Shown one piece after another: positions 19,501 through 29,075 of a stretch of DNA of 64,000 nucleotides (positions are counted from its first letter, which is position 1; each line of letters starts with the position of its first letter). Both the position numbers and the translations under genes were made by a program. The stretch is taken from the NCBI RefSeq assembly GCF_006716315.1, contig NZ_VFOV01000001.1, positions 3,860,501 to 3,924,500 of the forward strand, written 5' to 3'. The notes under the pieces are model-generated. The model worked only from the letters and a program-made list of their open reading frames with translations, did no database searches and had not been told where the DNA came from. The DNA is from Nocardioides albertanoniae (GTDB lineage Bacteria; Actinomycetota; Actinomycetes; Propionibacteriales; Nocardioidaceae).

Positions 19501-20007
19501 TCACATGGATCGGCGAGAGCTGTGGCGCTCGCTCACCAGCGGCAGACCCACCCACAGCGAGATGAAGAGGACGAGCACGACCACCGCGACGACCACACCC
19601 ACCCCGAAGGAGACGACGACGTCGAAGACGAGCAGCACCACCAGCGCCGAGACCAGGGCGAAGCACGCCAGACCGGCTCGCGCGCAGGCGTGGGAGGCCT
19701 TCACCAGCCACGGACGTTGCCGACGACGGAACAGCATCCGGTGGAAGGAGACCGGCGCGATGATGAGGCAGGTCGTGATGACCGAGCCCACCAGCACGAT
19801 CAGATAGATCGTCTTCTGGCGGTCGTCGAGGTCGGGGAACCGCGGCGAGAACGGCACGGTCAGCAGGAATCCGGTGAGGATCTGGACGCCGGTCTGCAGC
19901 ACCCGCAGCTCCTGGAGCAGCTCGTTCCAGTTGCGGGTGATCCGCTGCTCGGGCCGCTCCCCCGGGCTGCCACCATCGGTCCCGACCTCGAGCCCGTCGT
20001 CGGACAT
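19501..20007 (-). CDS. DUF6328 family membrane protein
   Basis: 168 residues. The soluble N-terminus is followed by the conserved block NWNELLQELRVLQTGVQILTGFLLTVPFS and about four membrane helices with FHRMLFRRR between helices 2 and 3. The family is actinobacterial and has no known function. Its ATG overlaps the stop of the upstream SDR gene (TGATG around 20007), so the two are cotranscribed and probably coupled. Confidence 0.82.
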   Translation of the reverse strand: MSDDGLEVGTDGGSPGERPEQRITRNWNELLQELRVLQTGVQILTGFLLTVPFSPRFPDLDDRQKTIYLIVLVGSVITTCLIIAPVSFHRMLFRRRQRPWLVKASHACARAGLACFALVSALVVLLVFDVVVSFGVGVVVAVVVLVLFISLWVGLPLVSERHSSRRSM

Positions 20008-20873
20008 CAGAACACCGGCCGTCCTCCGGTCACCCCGAGCACGGTGCCGGAGACGTAGGACGCCTCGGCCGGCGAGGCGAGGAAGACGAACGCCGGGGCC
20101 ACCTCGGCCGGCTGGCCGGCACGTCCCAGCGGCGTGTTCGCCCCGAACCTCTCCACCTTCTCCGCCGCCTGGGTCGCCGGCTGCAGCGGGGTCCAGATCG
20201 GCCCCGGCGCCACCGCGTTGACCCGGATCCCCTCGGGCCCGAGCTCGGCAGCGAGGTTGACGGTGAAGTTGTTGATGGCCGCCTTGGTCGCGGCGTAGTC
20301 GAGCAGGCTGGTCGAAGGTTCGTACGCCTGGATGGAGGCGTTGTTGACGACGCAGCCGTTGCTCTTCCGCAGGTGCGGGACGGCTGCTCGGGTCAGCCAG
20401 AGCAGGGCGTACAGGTTGGTCTTGAAGGTCCGGTCGATCCGTTCGTCGTCCATGTCGGTCAGGCCCTTGTCGCGGGCGAACTGGTAGCCGGCGTTGTTGA
20501 CCAGGATGTCGAGGCCACCGAGCTCCTGCACGGTGCGTTCGACGACCTCGTCGCACGCCTCCCGCTCGCGCAGGTCGATCGGGATGGTGAGCGCGGTGCG
20601 TCCGGCCGCCTCGACGAGGCTCGAGGTCCCCTTCGCGTCCGGTTCCTCCTCGGGGAGATAGGTGAAGGCGACGTCGGCTCCCTCGCGGGCGTACGCGATC
20701 GCGACGGCGCGGCCGATCCCGGAGTCGCCGCCGGTGATGATCGCGACCTTCCCGTCCAGACGGCCGTGGCCCTGGTAGCTCGACTCGCCGTGATCGGGCT
20801 GCGGGTCCATCACGGTCGTGAGCCCCGGAGGCTCCTGCTGCTGGGCGGGGAACTGGATCTTGTCGTCGCTCAT
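20007..20873 (-). CDS. SDR family oxidoreductase (YhdF/YghA-type)
   Basis: 288 residues. A Gln/Pro-rich N-terminal extension (residues 1-40) is typical of the YhdF-like SDRs. The NAD(P)-binding motif is TGGDSGIGRAVA (G-x3-G-x-G), NNAG follows, and the catalytic Tyr/Lys are in YAATKAAINNF with Ser in NNASIQAY; the family tail is APGPIWTPLQ and TGG. Such enzymes reduce small carbonyls, often under stress or in desiccation responses. It precedes a DUF6328 membrane protein in an overlapping pair. The substrate is not predictable. Confidence 0.93.
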   Translation of the reverse strand: MSDDKIQFPAQQQEPPGLTTVMDPQPDHGESSYQGHGRLDGKVAIITGGDSGIGRAVAIAYAREGADVAFTYLPEEEPDAKGTSSLVEAAGRTALTIPIDLREREACDEVVERTVQELGGLDILVNNAGYQFARDKGLTDMDDERIDRTFKTNLYALLWLTRAAVPHLRKSNGCVVNNASIQAYEPSTSLLDYAATKAAINNFTVNLAAELGPEGIRVNAVAPGPIWTPLQPATQAAEKVERFGANTPLGRAGQPAEVAPAFVFLASPAEASYVSGTVLGVTGGRPVF

Positions 20874-20918
20874 AGCCCATCGGTACCCACATCGGGCCGC
20901 GACAGACACAATGAAGTC

Positions 20919-21635
20919 GTGAGCGAACTGGTGAACGAGACGGAGACGGCCATCGCCGAGACGAGCGACGACGTGAGCACACGCAGCGCGCACGGTGACC
21001 TGGTCCTTCGGCATCGCGCCGACGGACACCTGGAGCTTCGGGCCAACGGGATCTTCGTGATGGACACCCGTGAGACCTCGACCGAGAAGGCGCTCGCGAC
21101 CCGTGCCCTCGACCTGCACGCAGACCCTCGACACGTGCTCATCGGCGGGCTCGGCCTCGGCTTCACCCTCGAGGCGGTGCTGAGCGACGGCCGGGTCGAG
21201 ACCGTCACCGTCGTCGAGATCGAGCCTCTCCTGGTCGAGTGGATGCGCGCCGGACGCGTCCCCCACGGCCCCGCGCTGATGAGCGACGAGCGCGTCCGCA
21301 TCGAGGTCGCCGACGTCGCTGTCGTGCTCCGGGAGAGCCAGGGCGCGGCGTACGACCTCGTGCTGCTCGACGTCGACAACGGCCCCGGCTATCTGGTGCA
21401 CGACGCCAACGGCGCGCTCTACGAGGCGCCGGCTCTCGCAGATGCGCGACGGGCGACGGCTCCGGGTGGCACGGTGGTGGTGTGGTCTGCCGCGCAGGCT
21501 CCGGCGCTGCTGGAGGTGATGGGGCAGGTCTTCGACGAGACCGAGGCGCTCTCCTACCCGGTCGACCTGCAAGGGCACTCGGAGACGTACTGGCTCTACG
21601 CCGGCACGGTCTCCCGAAGGAATGGCACCAACTAG
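20919..21635 (+). CDS. Spermidine-synthase-like methyltransferase-fold protein
   Basis: 238 residues of the class I methyltransferase fold: glycine loop HVLIGGLGLGFTLEAVL, acidic end of beta-2 in VTVVEIEPLLVEW, and LVLLDVDNGPGYLV where polyamine synthases have the D-[AT]-D substrate loop. It lacks most of the polyamine-binding residues, so it is not a true aminopropyltransferase as far as I can see. The start GTG 20919 is inferred. It is immediately upstream of fumC (18 bp), so the two may be cotranscribed. Confidence 0.75.
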   Translation: MSELVNETETAIAETSDDVSTRSAHGDLVLRHRADGHLELRANGIFVMDTRETSTEKALATRALDLHADPRHVLIGGLGLGFTLEAVLSDGRVETVTVVEIEPLLVEWMRAGRVPHGPALMSDERVRIEVADVAVVLRESQGAAYDLVLLDVDNGPGYLVHDANGALYEAPALADARRATAPGGTVVVWSAAQAPALLEVMGQVFDETEALSYPVDLQGHSETYWLYAGTVSRRNGTN

Positions 21636-21653
21636 TCAAAGGTTGAACCAGGC

Positions 21654-23042
21654 ATGGACGACATCAGCTTTCGCATCGAGCACGACTCCATGGGTGAGGT
21701 CCGGGTGCCGAAGGACGCGCTGTGGCGCGCCCAGACCCAGCGGGCCGTGGAGAACTTCCCCATCTCGGGCACCCCGATCGAGCCGGCCCTGATCCATGCG
21801 ATCGGCCACGTGAAGGCCGCCGCCGCCAAGGCCAACTTCGACCTCGGCGTGCTCCCCGGCGACAAGGCCGAGGCGATCATCGCCGCCGCGGGCGCGGTCT
21901 CCGAGGGCGAGCACGACGACGCCTTCCCGATCGACGTCTTCCAGACCGGGTCGGGCACGTCGTCGAACATGAACGCCAACGAGGTGATCGCCTCCCTGGT
22001 GGCTCGCGCGGGCGGCGACGTGCACCCCAACGACCACGTCAACGCCTCCCAGTCCTCCAACGACACCTTCCCGACCGCCATCCACGTGGCCGCCGCCGTC
22101 GCCGTCACCGAGCAGCTGCTGCCCGCGATCGACACCCTCGCCACCTCGCTCGAGGCGAAGGCCAAGGAGTTCGCGGCGCTGGTGAAGTCGGGGCGTACGC
22201 ACCTCATGGACGCCACCCCGGTGACCCTGGGCCAGGAGTTCGGGGGCTACGCCGCGACCGTGCACTACGCGGCCGAACGACTCGAGGCGGTGCTACCGCG
22301 GGTGCGCGAGCTCGCGCTCGGCGGCACCGCGGTCGGCACCGGCATCAACACGCCCGCCGGGTTCCCGCAGGCCGTGATCGCCGACCTGTCCAACCGCACC
22401 GCCCAGCCGTTCACCGAGGCCCGCAACCACTTCGAGGCCCAGGGCACCCGCGACTCGCTGGTCGAGCTCTCCGGCGTGCTCAAGACGCTCGCGGTCGGCC
22501 TGATCAAGATCAACAACGACCTGCGCTGGATGTCGTCGGGCCCCACCACCGGCCTGGCCGAGATCCACCTGCCCGACCTGCAGCCGGGCTCCTCGATCAT
22601 GCCCGGCAAGGTCAACCCGGTCCTGCCGGAGGCCACCTTGATGGTGGCGTTCCAGGTGATCGGCAACGACGCGGCGGTGACCGCCGCCGGCGCGTCGGGC
22701 GCCTTCGAGCTCAACGTCGCGATGCCGGTGATGGCCCGCAACATCCTGGAGTCGATCCGCCTGCTCTCGACGTCGATGACCGTCCTGGCCGAGCGTACGG
22801 TCGACGGGATCGTCCCCGTCCCCGAGCGCCTCCGCGCCTACGCCGAGTCCTCCCCCTCGATCGTCACCCCGCTCAACAAGCACATCGGCTACGAGGCCGC
22901 CGCCAAGGTCGCCAAGCAGGCCCTGGCCGACGGCAAGACGATCAAGGAGACCGTGCTGGCCCTGGGCTACGTCGAGAACGGCACCCTCACCGAGGAGGAG
23001 CTCGACAAGGCCCTCGACGTCGAGTCGATGACCCACCCCTGA
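21654..23042 (+). CDS. fumC: Fumarate hydratase class II
   Basis: 462 residues, the iron-free tetrameric fumarase of the TCA cycle. Conserved blocks are [14 protein letters not shown] (C1), [26 protein letters not shown] (C2) and the superfamily signature [12 protein letters not shown] (C3) with the catalytic Ser. Length and all substrate residues look intact. Together with the class I enzyme at 9072 the organism has both fumarase types, a common combination for coping with oxidative or iron stress. It ends 12 bp before a strong nested hairpin that should terminate it. Confidence 0.97.
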   Translation: MDDISFRIEHDSMGEVRVPKDALWRAQTQRAVENFPISGTPIEPALIHAIGHVKAAAAKANFDLGVLPGDKAEAIIAAAGAVSEGEHDDAFPIDVFQTGSGTSSNMNANEVIASLVARAGGDVHPNDHVNASQSSNDTFPTAIHVAAAVAVTEQLLPAIDTLATSLEAKAKEFAALVKSGRTHLMDATPVTLGQEFGGYAATVHYAAERLEAVLPRVRELALGGTAVGTGINTPAGFPQAVIADLSNRTAQPFTEARNHFEAQGTRDSLVELSGVLKTLAVGLIKINNDLRWMSSGPTTGLAEIHLPDLQPGSSIMPGKVNPVLPEATLMVAFQVIGNDAAVTAAGASGAFELNVAMPVMARNILESIRLLSTSMTVLAERTVDGIVPVPERLRAYAESSPSIVTPLNKHIGYEAAAKVAKQALADGKTIKETVLALGYVENGTLTEEELDKALDVESMTHP

Positions 23043-23054
23043 CCCACAACCTGT

Positions 23055-23146
23055 CGAGTCGGCTCGTCCTGACCGAAAACCACGTCGAGTCGGCGCGTCG
23101 TAACGCGCCGACTCGACGTGAATTCGGGTCAGGACGAGCCGACTCG
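23055..23146. terminator. Nested inverted repeat with the GTCGAGTCGG element
   Basis: Outer arms of 20 bp (23055-23074 with 23127-23146) enclose inner arms of 18 bp (23081-23098 with 23103-23120) around a CGTA loop; both stems are perfect. It fills the space between fumC and the convergent transglycosylase gene, so it probably acts as a bidirectional terminator. The core GTCGAGTCGGCTCGTC is shared with the repeat at 27430-27492. Confidence 0.8.
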
Positions 23147-23153
23147 GCGTCGG

Positions 23154-23867
23154 TCAGTACCAGCCGTTGGACTGGGAGTGGCCCCAGGCGCCGCACGGGG
23201 AGCCGTAGCGGTCGTTGATGTAGCCCATGCCCCACTTGATCTGGGTGGCGGCGTTGGTCTCCCAGTCGTCGCCGGCGGAGGCCATCTTGGAGCCCGGGAG
23301 AGCCTGCGGGATGCCGTAGGCGCTGGAGGAGGGGTTGGCGGCGCTGGTGTTCCAGCCCGACTCCTTCTCCCACAGCGGCTCGAGGCAGGAGAACTGGTCG
23401 AGGCCCCAGCCGAAGTCGCTGAGCATCGACTTGGCGATGTCCTTGGGGTCGCGCAGGTCGATCTCGACCTCTTCGACACCCGAGATCGCCTGGGCGTCGG
23501 ACCCAGCAACCGAGAGCGCGGCCCGCTTGGCCGGGTCGGCGGTCTCGCGGCGGTCGCCGGAGGACCGGGACAGCGAGGAGCTCTCGCTGCCGCGGGCGGC
23601 GGACTCGGCCTCGATCGCGGCGCGCTGGGCGTCGGTCAGCTCGGGCAGGTCAGCCGAGGCGGCGTCGCCGGCGCTGAGCTGCTGGTCGCCGGCCGGGCCG
23701 GAGTAGGCGACTCCGCCGGCTACTGCGGCACCCGTCCCGCCGAGGGCGAGGACGGAGAGCAGCAGGGTGGTCTTTGCGGTCGTACGCGCAGCCTTGTGCG
23801 GAACGTCCACGAGCGGATTCGCTGGCGCACCACGATGTCGCGGGGCACGATGAACAGGCTGGGACAT
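23154..23867 (-). CDS. Secreted lytic-transglycosylase-like protein
   Basis: 237 residues. An N-terminal membrane/signal segment (TTLLLSVLALGGTGAAVAGGV) is followed by an Ala/Glu/Ser-rich linker and a C-terminal lysozyme-like domain: catalytic Glu in LEPLWEKESGW, then NPSSSAYGIPQALPGSKM, and QIKWGMGYINDRYGSPCGAW. In actinobacteria such proteins cleave peptidoglycan during growth or resuscitation. The two Cys (SCLEP and SPCGA) may pair. ATG 23867 is chosen; ATG 23891 would add eight residues. It ends only 8 bp from the nested hairpin. Confidence 0.85.
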   Translation of the reverse strand: MSQPVHRAPRHRGAPANPLVDVPHKAARTTAKTTLLLSVLALGGTGAAVAGGVAYSGPAGDQQLSAGDAASADLPELTDAQRAAIEAESAARGSESSSLSRSSGDRRETADPAKRAALSVAGSDAQAISGVEEVEIDLRDPKDIAKSMLSDFGWGLDQFSCLEPLWEKESGWNTSAANPSSSAYGIPQALPGSKMASAGDDWETNAATQIKWGMGYINDRYGSPCGAWGHSQSNGWY

Positions 23868-24008
23868 GGCTCTCTTCGGGGGCTGAGGCATTGCAGACCC
23901 GCAAACAATGCATGCTCGCCATGGCCGTATCAAACTGGACGCACCGTTTGTAGGTCAGAAATGACCGTTCTGAGCATCACTTCCGTAACACGAGTCACAC
24001 TAATCACA

Positions 24009-24039
24009 GTGGCCCCAGCCCTTACGGGTCTGGGGCCAC
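24009..24039 (-). terminator. Hairpin terminator after phoH
   Basis: GTGGCCCCAG and CTGGGGCCAC form a strong stem with an inner CCC/GGG pair, 27 bases past the phoH-like stop on the minus strand. No clear T-tract follows, so it may be only partly intrinsic. Confidence 0.65.
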
Positions 24040-24065
24040 CATGGGTGACGAGGATTACGGCGTCA

Positions 24066-25502
24066 TCACGGCACCACGTTCTCCAACATCTCCGTGACGA
24101 GCGCCGCGATCGGCGACCTCTCGGAGCGGGTCAGGGTGACGTGGGAGAAGAGCGGGTGACCCTTCAGCTTCTCGATCACCGCGACGACACCGTCGTGACG
24201 GCCGACCCGGAGGTTGTCGCGCTGAGCGACGTCGTGGGTGAGCACGACCTTCGAGTTGGCGCCGATGCGGGAGAGCACGGTCAGGAGCACGTTGCGCTCC
24301 AGCGACTGCGCCTCGTCGACGATCACGAACGCGTCGTGCAGCGACCGACCGCGGATGTGGGTCAGCGGCAGCACCTCGAGCATGCCGCGCTCGATGATCT
24401 CCTCGATCACCTCCGGCGAGGTCACCGCGGAGAGCGTGTCGAAGACCGCCTGGCCCCACGGGGACATCTTCTCGTTCTCCGTGCCGGGCAGGTAGCCGAG
24501 CTCCTGACCACCGACGGCGAACAGCGGTCGGAAGATGACCACCTTGGTGTGCTGGTTGCGCTCCATGACCGCCTCCAGCCCCGCGCAGAGCGCCAGCGCC
24601 GACTTGCCGGTGCCGGCCCGGCCGCCGAGCGAGACGATGCCCACCTCGGGGTCGAGGAGCATCTCCAGGCCGATCCGCTGCTCCGCGGAACGACCGTGGA
24701 TGCCGAAGACCTCGCGGTCGCCGCGTACGAGGTGGACCTGCTTGTCGGGGCCCACCCGACCCAGCGCGGAGCCGCGGTCGGACATCAGCACGAGACCCGT
24801 GTGACAGGGCAGGTCGCGAGCGGCGTCGAGGTCGAGCACCCCGTCGTCGTAGAGCTCGTCGAGGTCGGCGGCCGCGACGTCGAGTTCGGCCATCCCCGAG
24901 TAGCCCGGGTCGGAGTCGTTGATCCGCTCACCGCGGTAGTCCTCGGCCTTGAGGCCCACCGCCGAGGCCTTGATCCGCATCGGCAGGTCCTTGGAGACCA
25001 GAGAGACGTCGAGCCCGTCGCCCTTCAGGTTGTGGGCGACCGCGAGGATCCGGGTGTCGTTGTCGCCGAGCCGGAAGCCGCTCGGCAGCGAGGACGGGTC
25101 GGTGTGGTTGAGCTCGACCCTGATCGTGCCGCCCTCCTCACCGATCGGGACCGCCGTGTCCAGGCGGCCGTGGGTGATCCGCAGCTCGTCGAGCTGACGA
25201 AGGGCGGAGCGGGCGAAGTAGCCCAGCTCCGGGTGATGCCGCTTGGCCTCCAGCTCGGTGATCACGACGACCGGGAGCACGACCTCGTGCTCGGCGAAGC
25301 GCGTCATTGCCTTCGGGTCCGAGAGCAGAACACTGGTGTCGAGGACGTAGGTGCGCACCGCAGGCGGCCCACCCTCAGGGACGGTGCCCGATTTCGGGCC
25401 CTCCGACGCCGGTGTCGGAGCGGCCGACGTGTCGGCCTCGGTGACGAGCTCGGTCGTGGTTCTGTCAGCAGCCACGCGGATCACCTCTCGCGACCGGCTC
25501 AT
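24066..25502 (-). CDS. PhoH family protein, PIN domain plus PhoH ATPase
   Basis: 478 residues. The N-terminal PIN-like ribonuclease domain (residues about 50-190) has acidic positions in [23 protein letters not shown] and [12 protein letters not shown]. The C-terminal PhoH ATPase has a Walker [14 protein letters not shown] near residue 303 and Walker [13 protein letters not shown]. The PhoH2 class combines RNA-unwinding and RNA-cutting activities in mycobacteria. It is monocistronic here, with the hairpin at 24009-24039 downstream and a 314-base leader region upstream. Confidence 0.93.
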   Translation of the reverse strand: MSRSREVIRVAADRTTTELVTEADTSAAPTPASEGPKSGTVPEGGPPAVRTYVLDTSVLLSDPKAMTRFAEHEVVLPVVVITELEAKRHHPELGYFARSALRQLDELRITHGRLDTAVPIGEEGGTIRVELNHTDPSSLPSGFRLGDNDTRILAVAHNLKGDGLDVSLVSKDLPMRIKASAVGLKAEDYRGERINDSDPGYSGMAELDVAAADLDELYDDGVLDLDAARDLPCHTGLVLMSDRGSALGRVGPDKQVHLVRGDREVFGIHGRSAEQRIGLEMLLDPEVGIVSLGGRAGTGKSALALCAGLEAVMERNQHTKVVIFRPLFAVGGQELGYLPGTENEKMSPWGQAVFDTLSAVTSPEVIEEIIERGMLEVLPLTHIRGRSLHDAFVIVDEAQSLERNVLLTVLSRIGANSKVVLTHDVAQRDNLRVGRHDGVVAVIEKLKGHPLFSHVTLTRSERSPIAALVTEMLENVVP

Positions 25503-25816
25503 ACACCCATGAGTCCGGTCATTTCATCGTTAATCAGATGGACCGGACGGTGGACCGTCAGTCGGGGTGCCGACTGCCTCACACCCGTCGGGATCGATGT
25601 GATCCTGACGCAGGTTCGGTTCGTGACTACTCACGTAACGGGCCTCCAGGTGCGACGGGATTTTTGTTCCCCGCCGTTGGGACAACGCTACGACGCCGAG
25701 CCAGGCGACTGTGGCAACACGCAGTATTTTTCTGTGTGAACACCTGGTGACGCGGCCACTCGTTCCGGCCAGCGGTCCCGACCGGGGTTCACCTGCCGGC
25801 ATTCATCTGCCGGCGT
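25503..25816. other. Intergenic region upstream of phoH
   Basis: No convincing gene: the open frame on the minus strand here is low-complexity and conserves nothing I recognise. The right part has a short tandem pattern, TTCACCTGCCGGC and TTCATCTGCCGGC at about 25789-25816. The AT-rich bases around 25525 (CATCGTTAAT) could be part of the phoH promoter, but I cannot place -35 and -10 boxes. Confidence 0.5.
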
Positions 25817-26593
25817 TCACCGGCCGAGGCGACGCTCGCGGTGGGCGTAGGCGCGCAGGGCACGCAGGAAGTCCGTACGCCGGAAGTCGGGCCAGTAGGC
25901 CTCGCAGAAGTAGAACTCCGACTTGGCGCTCTGCCACAGCAGGAACCCACCCAGGCGCTGCTCCCCCGAGGTGCGGATCACCAGGTCGGGGTCGGGCTGG
26001 CCCTTGGTGTAGAGGTGGTCGGCGATGTGCTCGACGTCGATGATCTGGGCGAGCTCCTCCAGCGAGGTGCCCCGAGCGACGTGCTCGTTGAGCAGCGCGC
26101 GCACGGCATCGGCGATCTCACGCCGCCCGCCGTATCCGACGGCCACGTTGACGATGATCCCGTCGACATCGCGGGTCGCGTCCTCTGCGGCCTGGAGCCG
26201 CTGGGCCAGCCAGCCGGGCAGCAGATCGAGAGCGCCCACCGGGTGCAGTCGCCAGCGGCGTACGTCTGCCAGGGAGTCGACCGCGTCGGCGATGATCTCG
26301 AGGAGCGGTGCCAGCTCCTCGGCCGGGCGGTTGAGGTTGTCGGTGGAGAGCAGCCACAGGGTGACCACCTCGATGCCGATCTCGTCGCACCACGTCAGCA
26401 GCGGCTCGATGTTGGCGGCGCCGGCGCGGTGGCCGTGGGCGGTCGACTGACCGACCTCCCTGGCCCAGCGACGGTTGCCGTCGAGCATCACACCGACATG
26501 CTTGGGCAGCTTGGACGTGTCGATCTTGCGCAGCATCCGCGCCTCGTAGGCGGGGTAGAGAACCCGACGTACGCCTTCCTTCCAGTCTGCCAC
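25817..26593 (-). CDS. Isoprenyl (polyprenyl diphosphate) synthase, cis-prenyltransferase
   Basis: 258 residues. The cis-prenyltransferase condenses isopentenyl diphosphate onto an allylic primer to make Z-polyprenyl carriers for the cell wall. Motifs are the diphosphate-binding start KHVGVMLDGNRRWARE (Asp and the R-x-W-A turn), LWLLSTDNLNR, VNVAVGYGGRREI, and RTSGEQRLGGFLLWQ with the final SEFYFCEAYWPDF. The start is placed at GTG 26593 (VADWKEGVRRVLYPAYE), matching the family's usual beginning; the ATG at 26626 would add 11 residues. Chain length of the product cannot be told from the sequence. Confidence 0.93.
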   Translation of the reverse strand: MADWKEGVRRVLYPAYEARMLRKIDTSKLPKHVGVMLDGNRRWAREVGQSTAHGHRAGAANIEPLLTWCDEIGIEVVTLWLLSTDNLNRPAEELAPLLEIIADAVDSLADVRRWRLHPVGALDLLPGWLAQRLQAAEDATRDVDGIIVNVAVGYGGRREIADAVRALLNEHVARGTSLEELAQIIDVEHIADHLYTKGQPDPDLVIRTSGEQRLGGFLLWQSAKSEFYFCEAYWPDFRRTDFLRALRAYAHRERRLGR

Positions 26594-26680
26594 GGCAGAA
26601 GAGTATCGAGACCGAACCCACATCACCCAGCGGGACGTGATTCACCGGATCTTCAGGTCGAGCCGTTAGCCTTGCTCGTC

Positions 26681-27421
26681 ATGAGCGAGATGACGGATGC
26701 GATGCGCCACAAGGTCGGAAACATCTCCGACTCGGTCTCCTCGACCGTCCACGAGGCCCTCCCGAAGATGCGGGGCTGGATCCATCTGGCCACCGCACCG
26801 CTCACGCTCGCGGCCGGCATCGTCCTGATCGTGCTCGCCCCCGCAGGGGCGCCCCGGGTCGGCGCCGCGGTGTTCACCATGGCCGCTCTGCTGCTCTTCA
26901 CGGTCTCCGCGGTCTACCACCGGGTCAACGCTCTCGGCCGGTGGAACGAGCGGTGGTTCACGATCATGAAGCGCTGGGACCACGCCAACATCATGGTGAT
27001 GATCGCGGGCTCCTACACGCCGTTCTCCCTGCTGCTCCTCGACGGCGTCACCCAGGTCGTGCTGCTCTCGGTGGTGTGGACCGGCGCGATCCTCGGCGTG
27101 CTGTTCCGGGTCTTCTGGAACGACGCCCCGCGGTGGCTCTACGTGCCCAACTACATCGCGCTCGGCTGGGCGGCGATCTTCTTCATCCCCTCGTTCTTCA
27201 CCGGCGCTGTCGCGCTCGGCCTCGGCATCGGGATCGCCACCTTCACGCTGATCTGCGTCGGCGGCGCGCTCTACACCGCCGGTGGCGTCATCTACGGCTT
27301 CAAGCGCCCCAACCCGTGGCCGCGCTTCTTCGGCTTCCACGAGGTCTTCCACACCTTCACGATCCTGGCGTTCGTCGCTCACTACACGGGCGTCTCGCTC
27401 GCGACCTACTCGCTGCGCTGA
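26681..27421 (+). CDS. Hemolysin III / PAQR family membrane protein
   Basis: 246 residues with about seven membrane helices. The conserved family features are SAVYHRVNALGRW (Ser and His near helix 2), DHANIMVMIAGSYTPF and the closing HEVFHTFTILAFVAH with two His; these Ser, Asp and His residues form the metal site of the CREST-type fold. The start ATG 26681 is clear. The usual family name (hemolysin III) reflects homology and does not show hemolytic activity. Confidence 0.9.
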   Translation: MSEMTDAMRHKVGNISDSVSSTVHEALPKMRGWIHLATAPLTLAAGIVLIVLAPAGAPRVGAAVFTMAALLLFTVSAVYHRVNALGRWNERWFTIMKRWDHANIMVMIAGSYTPFSLLLLDGVTQVVLLSVVWTGAILGVLFRVFWNDAPRWLYVPNYIALGWAAIFFIPSFFTGAVALGLGIGIATFTLICVGGALYTAGGVIYGFKRPNPWPRFFGFHEVFHTFTILAFVAHYTGVSLATYSLR

Positions 27422-27429
27422 CCCCGCCC

Positions 27430-27492
27430 GTCGAGTCGGCTCGTCCTGACCAGAACCAGCGTCGAGTCGGCTCGTCATGACGAGCCGACTCG
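27430..27492. repeat. GTCGAGTCGG repeat with a 30-bp perfect palindrome
   Basis: GTCGAGTCGGCTCGTC occurs at 27430-27445 and 27461-27476. The second copy is the left half of a perfect palindrome (CGAGTCGGCTCGTCA then its complement, 27463-27492). The same 16-base word begins the nested hairpin at 23053. It lies between the convergent hemolysin III and permease genes. Confidence 0.85.
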
Positions 27493-27517
27493 GCATCGGG
27501 TGCACGAGAAAGCAGCA

Positions 27518-27552
27518 AGCGGGGCGCGTGGCCATCGGCCGCGCGCCCCGCT
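27518..27552 (-). terminator. Terminator of the amino-acid permease gene
   Basis: On the minus strand AGCGGGGCGCG pairs with CGCGCCCCGCT over 11 bp, followed by TTGCTGCTTTCT. It begins 27 bases past the permease stop and looks like an intrinsic terminator with a weak T-tract. Confidence 0.7.
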
Positions 27553-27578
27553 GTCGTGCTACGAGATCCAGGAGTGGA

Positions 27579-29075
27579 TCACTTGCTCAGCGACTCGGCC
27601 GCCTTGTCATCACCCTTGCCGACCCGCGAGCTGCGGTAGCCGTAGAGGAAGTAAATCGCGAAGCCGATCGCCATCCACACCACGAACCGCAGCCAGGTCT
27701 CGAGGCTCAGGTTGAGCGTGAGGTAGATGCAGATCAGCGCGGCCACGATGGGCAGCACCGGGCTGAACGGCACCCGGAAGGCACGCGGCAGGTCGGGGCG
27801 GCGCTTGCGCAGCACGGGCACCGCGATCGAGACCAGCGCGAAGGCGGTCAGCGTGCCGATGTTGACCATCTCCTCGAGCTTGCCGATCGGGGTGAAGGTG
27901 GCGACGACGGCGACCATCGCACCGACGATCAGGGTGATCCGGATCGGCGTGCCGGTCTTCTTGTTCACGTGGGCGAGCTTCACCGGCAGCAGGCCGTCGC
28001 GGCTCATCGCGAAGATGACGCGGATGGCGCCGATCATCAGCGTCATCACCACGGTGGTCAGACCTGCGACCGCACCGGCGGAGATCAGGGTGGCGAAACC
28101 ACTCCGACCGACGTCACGGAAGGCGGTGGCGAGAGCTGCCTCGGGGTCGATCTGGTCGTACGGCACCATGCCGGTGATGACCAGCGCGACCGCGACGTAG
28201 AGGACCGTGCAGATGACCAGCGACCCGATGATGCCGCGGGGCAGGTCACGCTGCGGGTTCTTGGCCTCCTCGGCGGTGGTGGCGACCACGTCGAAACCGA
28301 TGTAGGCGAAGAAGACCACCGAGGCGGCCGAGATGATGCCGAGCACGCCGAAGGTCTGCGGCTCGAGGCCGATGGCCCACTGGATCAGGGGCTGCTGGAT
28401 GCCTTCGCCCGACACGGAGCCGGCGCGCTCGGGGACGAACGGGTCGTAGTTGGAGCCGGAGACGTAGAACAGACCGGCGACGATCACGAAGAGGACGATG
28501 AAGAGCTTGACCGCGACCAGCGCGAGGTTGACCCGCAGCGACTCCTTGATGCCCATCGTGATCAGGGCGATGAGCACCACGACGAGGACCAGCGCAGCCA
28601 GGTTGGGCTGACCGAACTCGGCGTTGGCGTCCGGGCCGAAGCCCGCGGGCCAGCCGAGACCGATCTCCTCGAGGAACGTCACCAGATAGCTGCTCCAGCC
28701 CTGCGCGACGACCGAGGCGCCGAGGACCATCTCCAGGATCAGGTCCCAGCCGATGATCCAGGCCATCATCTCGCCGAGGGTGGCGTAGGAGAAGGTGTAG
28801 GCCGACCCGGAGACCGGCACGGTCGACGCGAACTCGGCGTAGCAGAGGGCCGCCAGGCCGCAGCAGAGTGCGGCGATGATGAAGGAGAAGACAACACCCG
28901 GGCCGGCGAACTCAGCCGCGACCCGACCGGTCAGCGTGAAGATTCCCGCGCCGATGACGACGCCGATCCCGAAGACGGTCAGGTCGACGGCGGTCAACCG
29001 TCGTTTGAGCTTGAACTCGGGGTGGTCGGCATCGGCGAGTGACTGCTCGATGGACTTTGTTCGCCAAATGGACAT
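27579..29075 (-). CDS. APC superfamily amino-acid permease (cationic amino-acid transporter type)
   Basis: 498 residues with about 12 membrane helices. The first helix carries the APC substrate motif FGIGVVIGAGIFTLTG, and the block YAEFASTVPVSGSAYTFSYATLGE follows, typical of YfnA/CAT-like transporters. It should move amino acids together with protons or sodium. The start ATG 29075 follows GGGAT; the 57 residues upstream in the open frame are not membrane-like. It is divergent from the ABC operon at 29400. Confidence 0.92.
   Translation of the reverse strand: MSIWRTKSIEQSLADADHPEFKLKRRLTAVDLTVFGIGVVIGAGIFTLTGRVAAEFAGPGVVFSFIIAALCCGLAALCYAEFASTVPVSGSAYTFSYATLGEMMAWIIGWDLILEMVLGASVVAQGWSSYLVTFLEEIGLGWPAGFGPDANAEFGQPNLAALVLVVVLIALITMGIKESLRVNLALVAVKLFIVLFVIVAGLFYVSGSNYDPFVPERAGSVSGEGIQQPLIQWAIGLEPQTFGVLGIISAASVVFFAYIGFDVVATTAEEAKNPQRDLPRGIIGSLVICTVLYVAVALVITGMVPYDQIDPEAALATAFRDVGRSGFATLISAGAVAGLTTVVMTLMIGAIRVIFAMSRDGLLPVKLAHVNKKTGTPIRITLIVGAMVAVVATFTPIGKLEEMVNIGTLTAFALVSIAVPVLRKRRPDLPRAFRVPFSPVLPIVAALICIYLTLNLSLETWLRFVVWMAIGFAIYFLYGYRSSRVGKGDDKAAESLSK

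Noticed and set aside
23871..24060. c-di-AMP riboswitch upstream of the lytic transglycosylase
   Set aside because: Such switches are common before peptidoglycan hydrolases in actinobacteria, but the conserved ydaO core is not visible here; only a terminator hairpin is found.
25530..25802. Possible 90-residue minus-strand gene upstream of phoH
   Set aside because: No ribosome site or recognisable motif and a biased composition; treated as intergenic.
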